A DNA stretch of 64,000 nt, taken from NCBI RefSeq assembly GCF_027887165.1, contig NC_077230.1, positions 29,808,351-29,872,350 on the forward strand. The letters are read 5' to 3'. Numbering within the stretch: position 1 is the stretch's first letter; every line of letters begins with the position of its first letter. The DNA comes from Monodelphis domestica (Eukaryota; Chordata; Mammalia; Didelphimorphia; Didelphidae). This document shows, in pieces, positions 1-11,980 of the stretch. The position numbers and the translations under genes are program-made. The notes beneath the pieces are model-generated. The model made no database searches. It was not told the DNA's origin and saw only the letters and a list, made by a program, of their open reading frames with translations.

Positions 1-979
1 GCTTCCTGACATCCATCTACCACCAGTAAATAGTTTAACAATTGACAGTTACAATTACTATGACAGCTAGCTAATAATAGTTTGGTTATCAATGCACCAG
101 CTTTAGTTTACTTATAATAGTCAAGTCAGCTTTCTTAATGTAGAAGTTAACTCAGTTTTTAAAGTCATTTTTAACTTAAATTCATTCTGCATTGAAGAAA
201 TTTTAATTTTAAAAATATTGCTTAAACTAGAAATGTTATTTTAGTATTCATTTTCCAGAGACCTCTTTGTAACAGAACAATAGTATTCTAAAAGTTTATG
301 ACACATAGAAATGTAATATTCATTTTCATATTTTGGGATAAATGAATAGTAGGTTAACTTAGAAGAACTTCTCACTTCACTTTACATAACAAAATCACAA
401 TGACAAGGCTATTTGGAATGTGGAATACAACTGTTGATCCCCAGCTATCAAGTTCAATCAATTTATATGCCAGTGATTTTTGACCAGATGTCTGATGAAT
501 TTAAGTGACTTAATTGTGACCCATAGTTTTTATATTATATAAACTACACTAACAGGATTTCCTTGACAGAAATCATTGTCATGTTAATGTGGGGATAATT
601 TTCATTTCAAATTAAATGTCAATGGCTATAGTATTGAAATGCCTTGTTATAATTTTCTCAGAATAGATGTCCTTCTGTTATTTTTACTGAGTAACAGAAA
701 ATGTCCCGGTGTTAGACATGGAATTTGAAAACATCTTGTTTCCTCTTGATTAAAGACTTAGAAGTAATACCTGTTATTTTATTATTTTTGTAGGAACCAT
801 AAAGTATTTTTGTAGAAGCTTATCCTCAGAAATAATCTGATGTAGAACTGAATTGTTCTATAGAACTCTGGAAGGGTAATTAGCTTTCCTGGACCTCAGT
901 TTATATATACATACACACATACATATATGTATATATGTGTATATATATTTATAATAGCTATAGATGATAAAGAACATTT

Positions 980-1019
<40 letters not shown>

Positions 1020-2200
1020 TAATAATAAGGAAGCAATCCACAGAGGTAATGTACTTACTCAGGACAGTCTCAAATCAGTTCCTTTTTCTCCCCACTACTC
1101 ATTTATATGTGACCAGTAGGAGAACTTAAGCGTTCATAACTGAGGAATGTGGAATCATAGAACTCTTGTTTGATTCTTGGGAAAAAAGTATATTGTCTTC
1201 TCATGGCTTAGTTGACAGGTAAAAATTTTGAAAAGCACTGGAAAAGCATTACTGCAGTAGCAAAATGTTCTGGACTTTGGACCAACAATGGAACAATGGA
1301 ACACCACCAAGGTATAAAGTTACACATCTAAAAAAGACACCACACACACTAATGAAATTTGTAAAGACAATCCCAGAAAAGGAGAAAGGAAATTATTATA
1401 GAGCATAGTTCCAGAGATGTAATTTCTTTGGCCACATGTTTCCTACATGTGTCCTTCACTAAGATGGTCTTTCCTCCATGAATACTATGTTTATGAATAG
1501 AATATTGTGTAATTAAATATATATACATTTTTTTCCTTTTGAGTAAATGAGTTTTTAAGAATTAAGTAAGCCAGTTAATGGGAAGTGTACATGAGGGGAA
1601 TTTAAACTTTTATTACTAGGAATTTAGCCACCCATAAGGATTAACCATAGAACCCTGAGAATAATTGTAGCAATTGCCTCTCTGGGGAACCCTAATGAAC
1701 CACTGCCAATTGAGAGGAGGGTTAATGAGAAAGCTGAGAGACAGTGAAAGAGATAAAGACTAAGAGAGACAGATGGATAGGAAGAAGATAAGAGAGACAG
1801 AGTATAAAGAGATGGATGTATCACAAACATTATATAGATGCAAATAATCATTATTAAATTTCATGTGGTAAATATAATATTTTTATTCTGCCTTTTGCAG
1901 TTTTAATCTTTTTTTTTTAATGTGCTAAAGTGGAGTATTTGAGTTATAAGATGGTAACACAGATTTCCCCCTTACATACCTTTCCAACCCCATAATCCCA
2001 ACATGACAAAAATATATACCAAATCAAGATTAATTAAAGCTGAATCCACACAATAAGATATAAACACAGAACAAGGTCTCATAAAGAAACATCTGCTGAC
2101 TTAAATATTTATAGTTTCCATTTGTTCTTAAGCCTAGCTAATTCCACACACTGAGCAGTGCAGCCTGTCTCTAATGGATTGTAGATTCGTGTTTAAGGGT
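1..2200. other. AT-rich intergenic DNA, no gene seen
   Basis: I see no exon, RNA gene or clear transposon here apart from the TA microsatellite listed separately. The stretch is AT-rich with short homopolymer runs, and stop codons are frequent in all frames. Confidence 0.6.
983..1016. repeat. (TA)n microsatellite
   Basis: About 17 uninterrupted AT dinucleotides are visible. A looser ATAC/ATAT-rich patch lies just upstream at about 903-950. Confidence 0.95.
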
Positions 2201-2202
2201 AG

Positions 2203-2440
2203 TTGGTTGGAAAAATAGAGTGCTATCCCTGAAGTCAAGAGGATCTGAGTTAAAATCTGACCTTAGACCTTACTAGCTGTGTGACCCTGAATAAATCACT
2301 TAATCCCATTTGCCTTTGTTTCCTCATCTGTAAAAGGAGATGGAGAAGGAAATGGCAAACCACTTGAATATGTCTGCCAAGAAAACTCCAAAAGGGGTCT
2401 CAAAGAGTTGAACATGACTAAAATCAACTAAAAACAAACA
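2203..2440 (+). repeat. tRNA-derived marsupial SINE with RTE-like tail
   Basis: The order matches known marsupial tRNA-RTE SINEs. A tRNA-like head with the GTTAAAATCTGACC B-box-like stretch comes first, then TGTGTGACCCTGAATAAATC, then TTTCCTCATCTGTAAAA. The tail reads GGAAATGGCAAACCACTTG and ends in AACATGACTAAAATCAACTA. That 3' tail resembles RTE/BovB LINE tails, which fits mobilisation by an RTE-type reverse transcriptase (known for the family, not shown here). It is a diverged, inactive copy. Confidence 0.8.
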
Positions 2441-2824
2441 AGTTTTGTATTTGAGTCTCCTTGTGAAACTGTTGCTCAAGTATAATTAGATTAGGAGAAG
2501 TTTATAGACAGCTCCAACATTGGAAAAGGGTATTTGGAAACTATGCTTGCTTCATAAAGATTACTCAAGCTAGGAAGTCAAATGAGGGAGCTAATTCCCA
2601 TAATTCCCAATTCACAGAGATTGAGGACATTAAACCCAGGAGTCTATTTCACAATGGAAGGGCAAAAGGTCAAGCATGAAAATAAAAACATTGACAAAAC
2701 TACTAGAATTTCAAGGGAAAACCTCTGTTCTCTAGGCTAACTCATCTTATTTTCACCTACTGCTCATATGGCATGTTTCAGAGGTTCCTGTTGCCTTCCT
2801 CTGGATACTCTACTTTCCTAACTC

Positions 2825-2932
2825 ATAGATTTATCATTTTAATAATATCATACAACTCTTTCATTTTATAGATGATGAAACTGGAATCTAAATAAGTTTA
2901 ATGAGTTGTCCAAGGTCATATCAATAGCAGAG
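2825..2932 (-). repeat. MIR fragment, antisense
   Basis: ATTTTATAGATGATGAAACTG followed by GAGTTGTCCAAGGTCATAT is the reverse complement of the MIR core, in which an acceptor-like TGACCTTGG segment precedes the TTTCATCATCTATAAAAT stretch. It is old and runs directly into a GA microsatellite. Confidence 0.6.
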
Positions 2933-2933
2933 A

Positions 2934-3020
<87 letters not shown>

Positions 3021-3027
3021 GGAGAGA
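2930..3027. repeat. (AG)n microsatellite
   Basis: Nearly pure AG dinucleotides for about 95 bp, with three short interruptions. It sits at the edge of an antisense MIR. Confidence 0.95.
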
Positions 3028-3511
3028 CTAGAGATGTTCAGTCTATTGCCCTTTTGGATTGTGGAAAGAGTCAACTGACTAGGTTAGGACATCTTGATCA
3101 GTAAATTCAGTTTCAAGAAATATTGTTTATGGAGATTTTCAATGTTTATACTCAAAATTTAAAGGGAGCTAAAGAGCTATCATATCAAACCCTTACATTA
3201 CTGAGAATTCCTTCTCTACAACATATCAGAAAAGTAGAAAACTAGCACCCTTTTATGTATCCAGTGAAGGAGAACTTACAGAACCACAGTTGAGAATCTT
3301 TGCTCTAAAGAGGCAGATACCTCAAATTCCTTTTTAAATCAAAAGGGGAGAAATGGACACATTGAATGGGGAATAAAAAGACAAATCTTTAAGCACTAAG
3401 GCAAGAAGAGAGGCCTGACATTTGTAGGGACCAGGAATAGTTATTAAGTGGTAAGCTGAAGTTTATAACCTAGATCTGGGTAACAGATCCATTGTGGATA
3501 GAAGTGATATC
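3028..3511. other. Unassigned sequence, no gene seen
   Basis: Nothing recognisable between the microsatellite and the left LTR of the minus-strand LTR element. Confidence 0.5.
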
Positions 3512-3751
3512 TATAAGATTAAAATTAATATCCAGTAACTCCAAGTATTACATTTCATAAGATTTATTAATAATCACTTGAAGTAGAGGAAATAAAGACT
3601 GAGTAAAAAGCAGTTTCCCAGACCATGAAAGCAGAAGAGCAAGAGGAGGGATGTGGTTACAGAAACCTTATTTCCAAAATGTAAGGACATAATTCGAGGA
3701 CAAAAAGGGGATTCTGGGAAATGGAGTTCTGGGAAATAAATTCTAATTACA
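3512..3751 (-). repeat. 3' LTR of the minus-strand LTR element
   Basis: It aligns end to end with 8123-8369. Shared blocks include TAACTCCAAGTATTA, AAGATTTATTAATAATCACTTG and GATTCTGGGAAATGGAGT (the second is quoted only in part by its key residues TTTATTAATAATCACTTG). Because the element reads on the minus strand, this left copy is the 3' LTR. Confidence 0.85.
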
Positions 3752-6700
3752 CAATTCCCTCCCACATTGATTCCCATAGAAAACAAGCATGTAGAAATAT
3801 CCCAAATTTACATGCATAGTTTACCCATGGAATCAGTATACATAACCAACTTAAAAAATCATCAACTAGAGGTACATACAACAGAGCAGTTTCTAAAAGG
3901 AAATTACAATAGTTTGGGGATGAGAGAAATAAAAGAGAAAAAGAACAAAACCAATTATTGCTAGGCACATTGACCAAAAAAAATCAATTTTGGGGCAGTA
4001 CCTTTTGGCATAAGAGGGTACATTCAAAATAAATGCATTCAATCCCCCCTACAGTTCAGATCACCACATCCCAAAGTTCACTCTAGTTCATTTGGTGCAG
4101 CATGTGGTCTCTGCAGGCATCTTCATGGCACCTTCTCCAAACAGTTCATTTTCTAGATTTGGGGAGGTAGCAAGTTTCTTATCCTAAAATTGTCAAAAGA
4201 ATTTAAATTTTGATTTATAGGATAATAATACAATCCCCCCTGAGGAGGGTGTTGGCAAACACACAGATCACCCAGGGATACATGACTGAGTTATGAGGTA
4301 TATGAATCAATTGTCAAAAGAAATCAAAAACATCAAAAAATCCAAAGAGAAAAAAACAACCTTCTGGTTGAAATATAAAATATCAAAGTTTTATGTGTAA
4401 AAAATTATAAGTAAGGAAAAACAAACCTATAACAGGTCCTTGAATCAAGGCCTGATTAAAGTGATTTATGTCCCACAAGCCTGTAGTACTGATTATGCAC
4501 TTATCCAATCAGCAGCCAGAAAATTGCCACACTAGGAAAGAAAGAAAAGGGACTACATTTTCATATAGGTGGTAAATAGCATTCCCTGGTCTGATTTTAC
4601 CTTTGCTCTTAGGGATAGGGGAGACAGAATGGTAGCCAAACTTTGATACTTTTCAGAATGTGGCATGGGGAAAACCTGCATCTAATGTATATCAAAGAGC
4701 CATAACCTTGAACCTCAAACAAGTTCAAGGCCTCTGTCTTGGCACAGAATTTCTTCAATGATTGGTCTCTTTGACCTTGTTTTCAATGGCTCTGTGTAGG
4801 TTAAGTTTGTGCTCCTTGGCACTGTGGAATGGCTCTTTTATGATCCCTTCTCCTAGAATCAGAAACAATCATTAAAAAAAAGTCCATAATATTAAATAAT
4901 AAGTGACAGGTTTCCATAGTCTAAAGCTTTTGGGTATGGATTGACATTAGGGCTAATAGACATTTTTAACTTTACCTAGTAAAAAAAAAAAAAAACATTA
5001 ATACTGGTAACCTGTGCTTTGAGTACCAAAAATGAGAGAGAAAAAAGAAAAGTGATACATACAAGGAAAAAACAACAATAAAATTATTTTTAAAAGTCAA
5101 AAATATATTGTTCACAATCAGTGACACACTCTCTCATCCAAGGAGAGGCAGAATACAAAGATTTCTCACCCAAAATGAGATCCATTTCCTTTTGAACTTG
5201 GCCATGATCTACAGTATGAGTACAAATGATTTTCACCAAGTAACAGATTTTTAAAACAGTAGTACAGCAGCTAATGCACATTCAAAGAAGGACCAAAATT
5301 CCCCCAAATCACAAGAAAATACATTTAATGACTATAGCAAACAAACCCACTATCATTAGGATTCACATGAGACTCTATAGTCACTGAAGCTCATGGATAT
5401 TTGTCACAAGTTCTATAGATCTAGCCAATCTTTCAACCTTGGCTGAGATAGTTTGAACAAAGTCTTTTACTGCCATCATTCCAAAATTTGGCAGAGGAGC
5501 CCAGAAAAGCAGAAATCTCTGTACTGCTGATGAAAACCTTTTGGGTCTAAAATGTCATCAAGAATCCAGGTCATTGTCATGGAAGGGTAGAGTAAACTGA
5601 AGAGTTACAAATTTAAAAAAACCCATCTAGTGTGTACAAAGCCCCCTGGGAAAATCTTACCACCTCTTGGATGAGATTATAACCCATTACAGAGTAACAA
5701 AGCCACATAAGCAACCTCCCTCCTCTGGTATGAGACTTTAACAGCCATAAAAGGCATGGCTTTATATGTCCCATCAATTGCAATGTAGAGGTGAGGAATA
5801 CAACTGTGAAAATAACTTCAGTTGTCTCATCCATCGCATTTTAAATAAATGTGGAGGTGGTAAATACAATAATGCCATTGCACTTTACTTCAACCACTAA
5901 TTGAACCCTTACCTCTTGTTACAAATAACTCAAAGGTCAGCAAATGATTAGTCATAGACAATGGTGCTACTAGATATGTGAAAATCACTTCTGAAGACCC
6001 CTTAAAATCAATTTAAATTCTTAGGTCATTAAATTCTCCAAATGTTGTGTACAGGTTGTATTCAGTTTGATGGAGTCCATTCATCATCATCTATGTGACA
6101 ATTAACAAAGGCAAAAAGGAACAAAAGGAAACATGTGACCTTAAAGGATTGGGTGACTAACTCAGCATCCTTAAGGATCTCTGGTTTCACCATAGAAAAG
6201 AGTTTCTGCAAGTAGTTTATGGACTTTTACAATGGTATTTTCTCCAGTCCACTCATAGGGGGAGGTACAAATAAAGACAATGTAATGGCACATATAGCTA
6301 ATGGCTAAAATGCAGTAACTTAAAATGACTTAGTGTAACAGAAGATTTTAGATTAGATTAATATGTGAACTTAACAAACAAAATTAAATCTTAAAACAAG
6401 CAATTAGCAAATATAATATATGTGACAGAAGAGAAGCACTGAATACAAGAGTCCATTTTTCTAATTCCAATAGCCATGTTAAAGAGTCTTCTCCACTATT
6501 TGGAGGGGAACAAATTCAATGAGTTAACATCAGTAAGGCAATGGGGTCTGAAAAGGATTAAAATTTGCCTCCAGACTCATTTAGGTTCCTTCCCCTCCCA
6601 AGTATCATCATCCATCTAGATTCCTCTGGTCACACCTCTGGGACTCCTCAAACCCTCACTGGACATAGTGTGGACAAACTTCATGTTAGATGTATTGCAG

Positions 6701-8122
6701 AGACTGGTAAGGCCAAAATGGCAAGGGGGTGCACAGAGATGAATCTTTTGAATCTTGAGGTTATGCAAATTAACAGCTACAATGTATCCAATCAGTACAA
6801 GAACCCTCAGGAACAGCAACAAGAAAAGACATTCTAAAGCTGTAAGCTGCCAGAGCTCAGTAAGGCTCTCCAGAAACAGGAACTGTTTGAGATATGCAGG
6901 AAACTGGGCCATGCTTGCAATCTCCACTTCCTGACCATAGGTAGTGCTACCCTAGTATTCACTGACTATGAGTAAAAGCTGTGAAAGAGGAATTGGGAAA
7001 GGCATGCAGCAAGACAAGAAGCATTAGCTGAGTGGTGACTTGTCAATCAAATGAAGGTTCCATTTGGAATGTTACTGGGGAATAGTTGAAGGCAAAAACC
7101 AACTGTGGCTGAACTCTGGACTTGACTTCTGTTGGTTGTCATATGATTCATCTATTGGACTTGGAATGATCTCTCTGACTTCCTCTGTTGGTGATAGTGA
7201 CTGAAAGCCAGACCTATCAATCATTCCTCTCAAGTTGAACTCTATCCCAATATCCTCCAACCTAAGGCCAACCTGTAGTCTAGGGAAATCCGTAACCCTC
7301 TTACCTTCCTTCTCCATCTTTTCCTGTCTTCCTCAAATAAATTCTTACTTAAGATAAAAGGAGATAAAATATTTTCATTTGAGACACCAACAACTCACCC
7401 TGAGTGATTTAGTAGGCAGAAGAAGACAAAGGAGAGGGAAACTGAACAGGCTGAAGATGTAGCCTGGGAGAGAGGGAGGAAATGGGACAAAGGGAGGCAT
7501 AGAGGGAGGAGGAAAAGACAGAAGGAATAGGATAACTCCCTGATCTATTAGTGATCTATTAACCCTCCAAATATACCCTCATCATTATTATCTATTACAA
7601 AGCCTCACAAGGAATATCTGGGAGAAGAGTTCTGTCCCTTCCACCCCACAGGGGTAAAACCCAGTAGCCCTGTGATGCCTCAGTCCTCACCCCCACACCC
7701 AGGAGCGTGAAAACCACCAGCTTAAAAATCAGATTGGAAACTAGATGGCATTGAGGGTGGGCAGCACGGAAAGAGGCTGCTCTTGAAAAAAAAAATTGGC
7801 TTGGGAACCTGCAGCAAGCAAGGGAAAAGGAGATTTCCATCTCACTCTCAGAACCTGAGGGGATCGATTAGCAGTGCTCTGGAGGCCTCAGCTCCTTTCA
7901 GCAAGGAGTCCCAGGCTAAGTCATGCAAACAAAGGTGGTGGGTGGGTGGGTGGGAAGGGAAGTAGCTGGCAAAAAATGTCAGGAGCAAGCAGTGAGGCAC
8001 CAGAAGTGGCAGGAGAGAAAGGCAGCTTTGCAAAATTTATCTACTCCCTATTCTTTACTAAAAGTCTTTCTTAAAAGGAAAAACTGAAAATTATTTTTTT
8101 CAACTTCACTGATTGCTTGAAA

Positions 8123-8369
8123 TGTAAGATTAAAATTAATATCTAATAACTCCAAGTATTATTTTAATAAGATTTATTAATAATCACTTGAAGTAAAGGA
8201 AATAAATAAAGCCTGAGTAAAGAGCAGTTTCCTGGACTGTGAAAGCGGGAGAAGATCAAGAGGATGAGCATGGTTACAGAAACTTTATCTCCAAAACGTA
8301 AGGATGTAATATAAGAACAAAAAGGTGATTCTGGGAAATGGAGTCCTTGAATACAAACTTCTAATTACA
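8123..8369 (-). repeat. 5' LTR of the minus-strand LTR element
   Basis: This copy has perfect 5 bp inverted ends (TGTAA/TTACA). On the minus strand it runs from TGTAATTAGAA to TTTAATCTTACA and holds AATAAATCTTATTAA near its end. I saw no recognisable tRNA primer-binding site immediately inside it. Confidence 0.85.
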
Positions 8370-9535
8370 CATATCTATATCTAAGAATATTGAAGCAGCA
8401 CATAAAGAAGTCATGGATCTAAAATTACATTATAGGCAAGAAACAAAAATAGAAGCAATTAATATTTCTGTGGCTCTAACTCTAGGAGAAGTTTGGAGTC
8501 TTCTTTCTACTATAGGCTAGCTAGAAGCCTGAAGATAAATCAGGCAAAATTTGAGTCTGTAGTTCAATGCTTCTGAATGTGAAAAGTCTCTAAACTGATT
8601 GTACTAGGATAGAGCAGTAGTCTACTGAACTGCCATGCAGACCTAGATCATAACTGTTTTTTTTTTTCTCAAGCTGAATTCTGACTTGGGAGTGTACAAG
8701 ATTCAGACCATAAGAACAGTGATCAGATTTTATCCTGAGTCAGACTGCTTTGGGTTTATGGTGCACATATAGGTCCAAAGTCTGAACTACTCCTGAGATC
8801 ATTGAAGAATACAGTACTTAAACTCTGGGAGAAGAATAAACATATTCCAAGAGCATACATTCCAACATCAAGCAAAGACAAACATTTCCTGAAGAGGTGA
8901 GATGAACTTGACCCTCAGGAATCAGTATACAAATAAGGGAGAGGGTAGAAGAATCCATATTAATAATACCATGGTATGATTGATTTCACATGTAAAATCT
9001 ATATCAGAATGTTTATTGTTTTGGGGAGCAGGAAGAGCTGGGAAGGAGAGATAGAACTTGGAGATTAATTAAAAATTAATATTAATTGCTTCTACATGTA
9101 ATCAGGGAAATTTTCTTTTCCAAAATACTATGGTAATAGAGATGTCCATGTCATAAACTCAGAAGTAAAGAATCACTGAAAAAAAAAACATATAAGAAAA
9201 GTCTTAAATGAAGTCAAATCTTGAACAGAAGTTCAAATAGAAAATCTAGGAAAAAATGAAATGAGGATTTTAAAAGGTTTAGAAATGATATAGATGAAAT
9301 GAGAGTACTAGAAGAAAGAATTAGAAAAGTTATGAGATTATGGAAAAGCTTAGGATGAGAGTACAAAAAGTAGTAAATCATATCCATGAAACATAATCCT
9401 TAAAAAATTTAATGAGTAAATAGTAATTAATGACTCTTTGAGATAATAAACATTAAAGTGAAAAAAGAAAACTAGAAAAACAAAGAGCATGAACTCTAGC
9501 ATACTATTTAAAAAAAAATAATCTTTCTTGTACAT
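8370..9535. other. Unassigned sequence, no gene seen
   Basis: AT-rich DNA with dispersed stops and no repeat that I recognise with confidence. Confidence 0.5.
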
Positions 9536-9675
9536 AGTTGTTTGCATGTTGTTTACCCTTGACTTCTCAAGGGCAAAATGGATGTTTCCATTTCTTTGTC
9601 TATCTAGTGCTTTATGACAATGACTGACTTATAGTAGTTGCTTAATAAATGTTATTGAATGACTAATTGATTGGC
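9536..9675 (+). repeat. L2 3' end fragment
   Basis: TGCATGTTGTTTACCCTTGA, then AGGGCAAAATGGATG and finally TTGCTTAATAAATGTTATTG with a TGAATGACTAATTGATTGG tail. This is the order of the last ~130 bp of L2. Confidence 0.7.
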
Positions 9676-10219
9676 TAAAAACCTACAAAGCAGAAAAAGA
9701 TAAAATAATTAACAACTCTTTAAAAACATAATAAAATAAAAATCATGTTCAATAAAAAGACTTTAGAAGAAATTAGTCTTTATTGACTAAATAATTCTAA
9801 AGAATGAGTCAATTGAAGAAAAGTAATAGAAAGAATGGACAAATTTATTAGATAAAATGACAAAAATAAGCTAATACACTTTTTCCTGTAATGAGACTAA
9901 AGTATCTTAAAGCAAAATTTATATTTCTAAACAAATTCATCAATAAAAGAAAAAAGACAAATGAACAAATCATATAATAGAATTTTTTTACAAAAGCAAA
10001 TTAAATCCCAAACTAAATATATTGAAAATCAAATATAAGTTGAAAAAACTGAAGGTAAAAATGAAATATTTGGGTTTAGAAACAAAATGATGAGTTGGGT
10101 TTTTTTAATATAATAGTTAAAACAGCTAATTTGATTTTCAAAGGAAGAACAAAATTGACAATATAAAAATTAAAATATCCTACTTCAGAAAATATAATTT
10201 AAGAAAATTGTGTTTCCAA
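9676..10219. other. A-rich DNA upstream of L1-A, no gene seen
   Basis: Very A-rich on the plus strand with no recognisable element. It supplies the target site of L1-A. The last bases, AAGAAAATTGTGTTTCC, may be a decayed copy of the target duplication found after the L1 tail. Confidence 0.45.
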
Positions 10220-10861
10220 GGGACAGAGTCAAGATGGCGGCATAGAGGCAGTGAAAGTTCAGACCTCTGAAAACCCTTCCTTACCAATTATTATACTAAA
10301 TGCTCATAGGGGACTGAAAATCAAACCTAACAATAAGACAGAGCAAAGGTACACCCCCAAAAGCTGGAATCTGAGAATACTTGGGTTTAAGGAGAAGAAA
10401 GAAGGTCCAGGGATCCCTCCACCACCTAGAGTGGTAAACCTCCAGTGGCAGCTAGAACCTCTGGGCAGGCAATGGTGCTGGTTTGGAGGGAGTACCTTGC
10501 AGGCAAAGCTGTGCCAGGCTCAGAGCTTCAAACACAGGAGGTGGGAAAGCAGTTAGAGAAGAAGCGCAGAACATAGAGCAGGAAGCCTAGTTGCAGCATC
10601 AGAGAAACTTCATATTGCCCCCCCCATTCCCATGGTTTTGTCCTCAGAGCACATCCAGCATCAACCCAGCTGGACTTAATCCAATCAAAGTCTTCAGAGG
10701 GCAGGGAAACTCAAGCTCCAAACCCCCTTCCCCACAGACTCTGCTGAGAGACTTGCTGACAAAGCTCCAAGGATGAAGGCTGACAGAAAAGCCCCAAACT
10801 ACAAAAAAATGAGAGGAACAAAAGTGCAGGCAACTGCAAGTAGTAAAGAAAGGGAGTAAAT

Positions 10862-11908
10862 ATGAGCAAACAACAGAAAAAGAAAAAAGAAATTACAATC
10901 AACAGCTTTTATACAATGAACAAAGAGCAAACAAAACAGAGAAGGATGAGGGAACACCAAGCAAAAAAACAGAAACCCCAGCGAATTGGATATAGTCTTT
11001 GGAAGAACAAAAAATTCAATTCAAAACACAGTTAAGAGAGGCTGAAAACAACTGGGAAAAGTACTTAAAAAGCAATATATGTATTCTGGAAACAGAAAAC
11101 AGTGTCATGAAAGCCAAAATTAGTCAGCTTGAAAATTAGTCAAAGGAGATGAAATATGAGGCAAAGAAAATGAAAGATGACCTCCAAAGAAAATCATACC
11201 AAAAGGAGAAGGATGACCAAAAAGTCAGGGAAGAAATCCAGTCTTTAAAATCCAGAATACAACTAGAAGTAAGCAACTTCACAAGGCAGTAGGACATTAT
11301 AAAACAAAATCAAAAGAATTAAAAAATTGAGGAAAATATGAAGCACCTCATTCACAAAACAGAAGATTTAGAAAATAGTTCCAGGAGAGACAACTTAAGA
11401 ATCTTTGGTCTACCAGAAGACCATGAAAAAATAAAAAGCCTGGACATCATACCACAGGAAATTATCCAAGAGAGCTACCCCAATATTCTAGAACAAGATG
11501 GAAAAGTGGAGATTGAAAGAATCCACAGGATCACCTCCAGTAAGTACTGAAAACACCCAGGAATATTATAGCCAAATTCAAGAACTATCAGACCAAGGAA
11601 AAAATATTACAAGCTGTTAAGAAGAAGTCATTCAGATACCATGGAACCACTGTGAGGATAACACAGGATCTTGCTGCATCTACACTGAAGGACCAAAAGG
11701 CATGGAATATGATATTCTGGAAAGCAAGGGAACTAGGTCTGCAACCAAGAATCAATTACCCAGCAAAACTGACTATATTCTTAGAGGGGAAAGTATGGAC
11801 ATTTAACAAAATAGAAGAATTCTAAGCATTTGTAAAGGAAAAACCAGACCTGAACAGAAAATTTGATGCCAAAGCACAGAACTCAAGACAATCATCAAAA
11901 GGTAATTA
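10862..11908 (+). pseudogene. L1-A ORF1 remnant (RNA-binding protein)
   Basis: In a live L1 this ORF encodes the nucleic-acid chaperone that coats L1 RNA as a coiled-coil trimer. The ATG at 10862 lines up with ORF1 of L1-B at 29534. The N-terminal half is rich in K, E and Q (coiled coil) but carries several stops. The best-preserved piece is 11338-11550: LENSSRRDNLRIFGLPED is the start of the RRM-like domain, then IIPQEIIQESYPNILEQDGK. The C-terminal domain follows in a broken frame to about 11905 (for example the region encoding PAKLTIF, 11759-11781). Frameshifts and stops make it non-functional. Confidence 0.88.
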
Positions 11909-11980
11909 AGAAAGAGAGAAAAAAGAAAAACAAAACAAACAAACAAAACAACTTGTTTTTTTTTTAAGAGACCTAATAAG

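Larger units (their letters stand above)
3512..8369 (-). mobile_element. Old LTR retroelement (endogenous retrovirus-like fossil), minus strand
   Basis: Two direct repeats of 240 and 247 bp bound a 4.37 kb interior. The right copy begins TGTAAG and ends TTACA, and the left copy aligns along its whole length. The 6 bp flanks, GATATC on the left and CATATC on the right, look like a decayed target duplication; 6 bp would suit a class II (ERVK-like) integrase. Sense is the minus strand: each LTR carries an AATAAA on that strand, and a purine-rich tract (GTGGGAGGGAATTG) abuts the inner edge of the 3' LTR as a polypurine tract would. The interior shows no gag, pol or env that I can recognise, so the copy is broken or was always non-autonomous. 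The LTRs differ by roughly 15% by eye, pointing to an insertion tens of millions of years old. Confidence 0.8.

Noticed and set aside
6616-6927. Minus-strand frame with a hydrophobic stretch inside the LTR element, reminiscent of a membrane anchor
   Set aside because: Hydrophobicity alone is not enough. No neighbouring viral landmarks support an envelope gene.
7595-8074. Cluster of overlapping 60-80 codon frames on both strands near the 5' LTR
   Set aside because: It lies in the leader of the LTR element, has no domain or codon pattern, and is open mainly because it is GC-richer.
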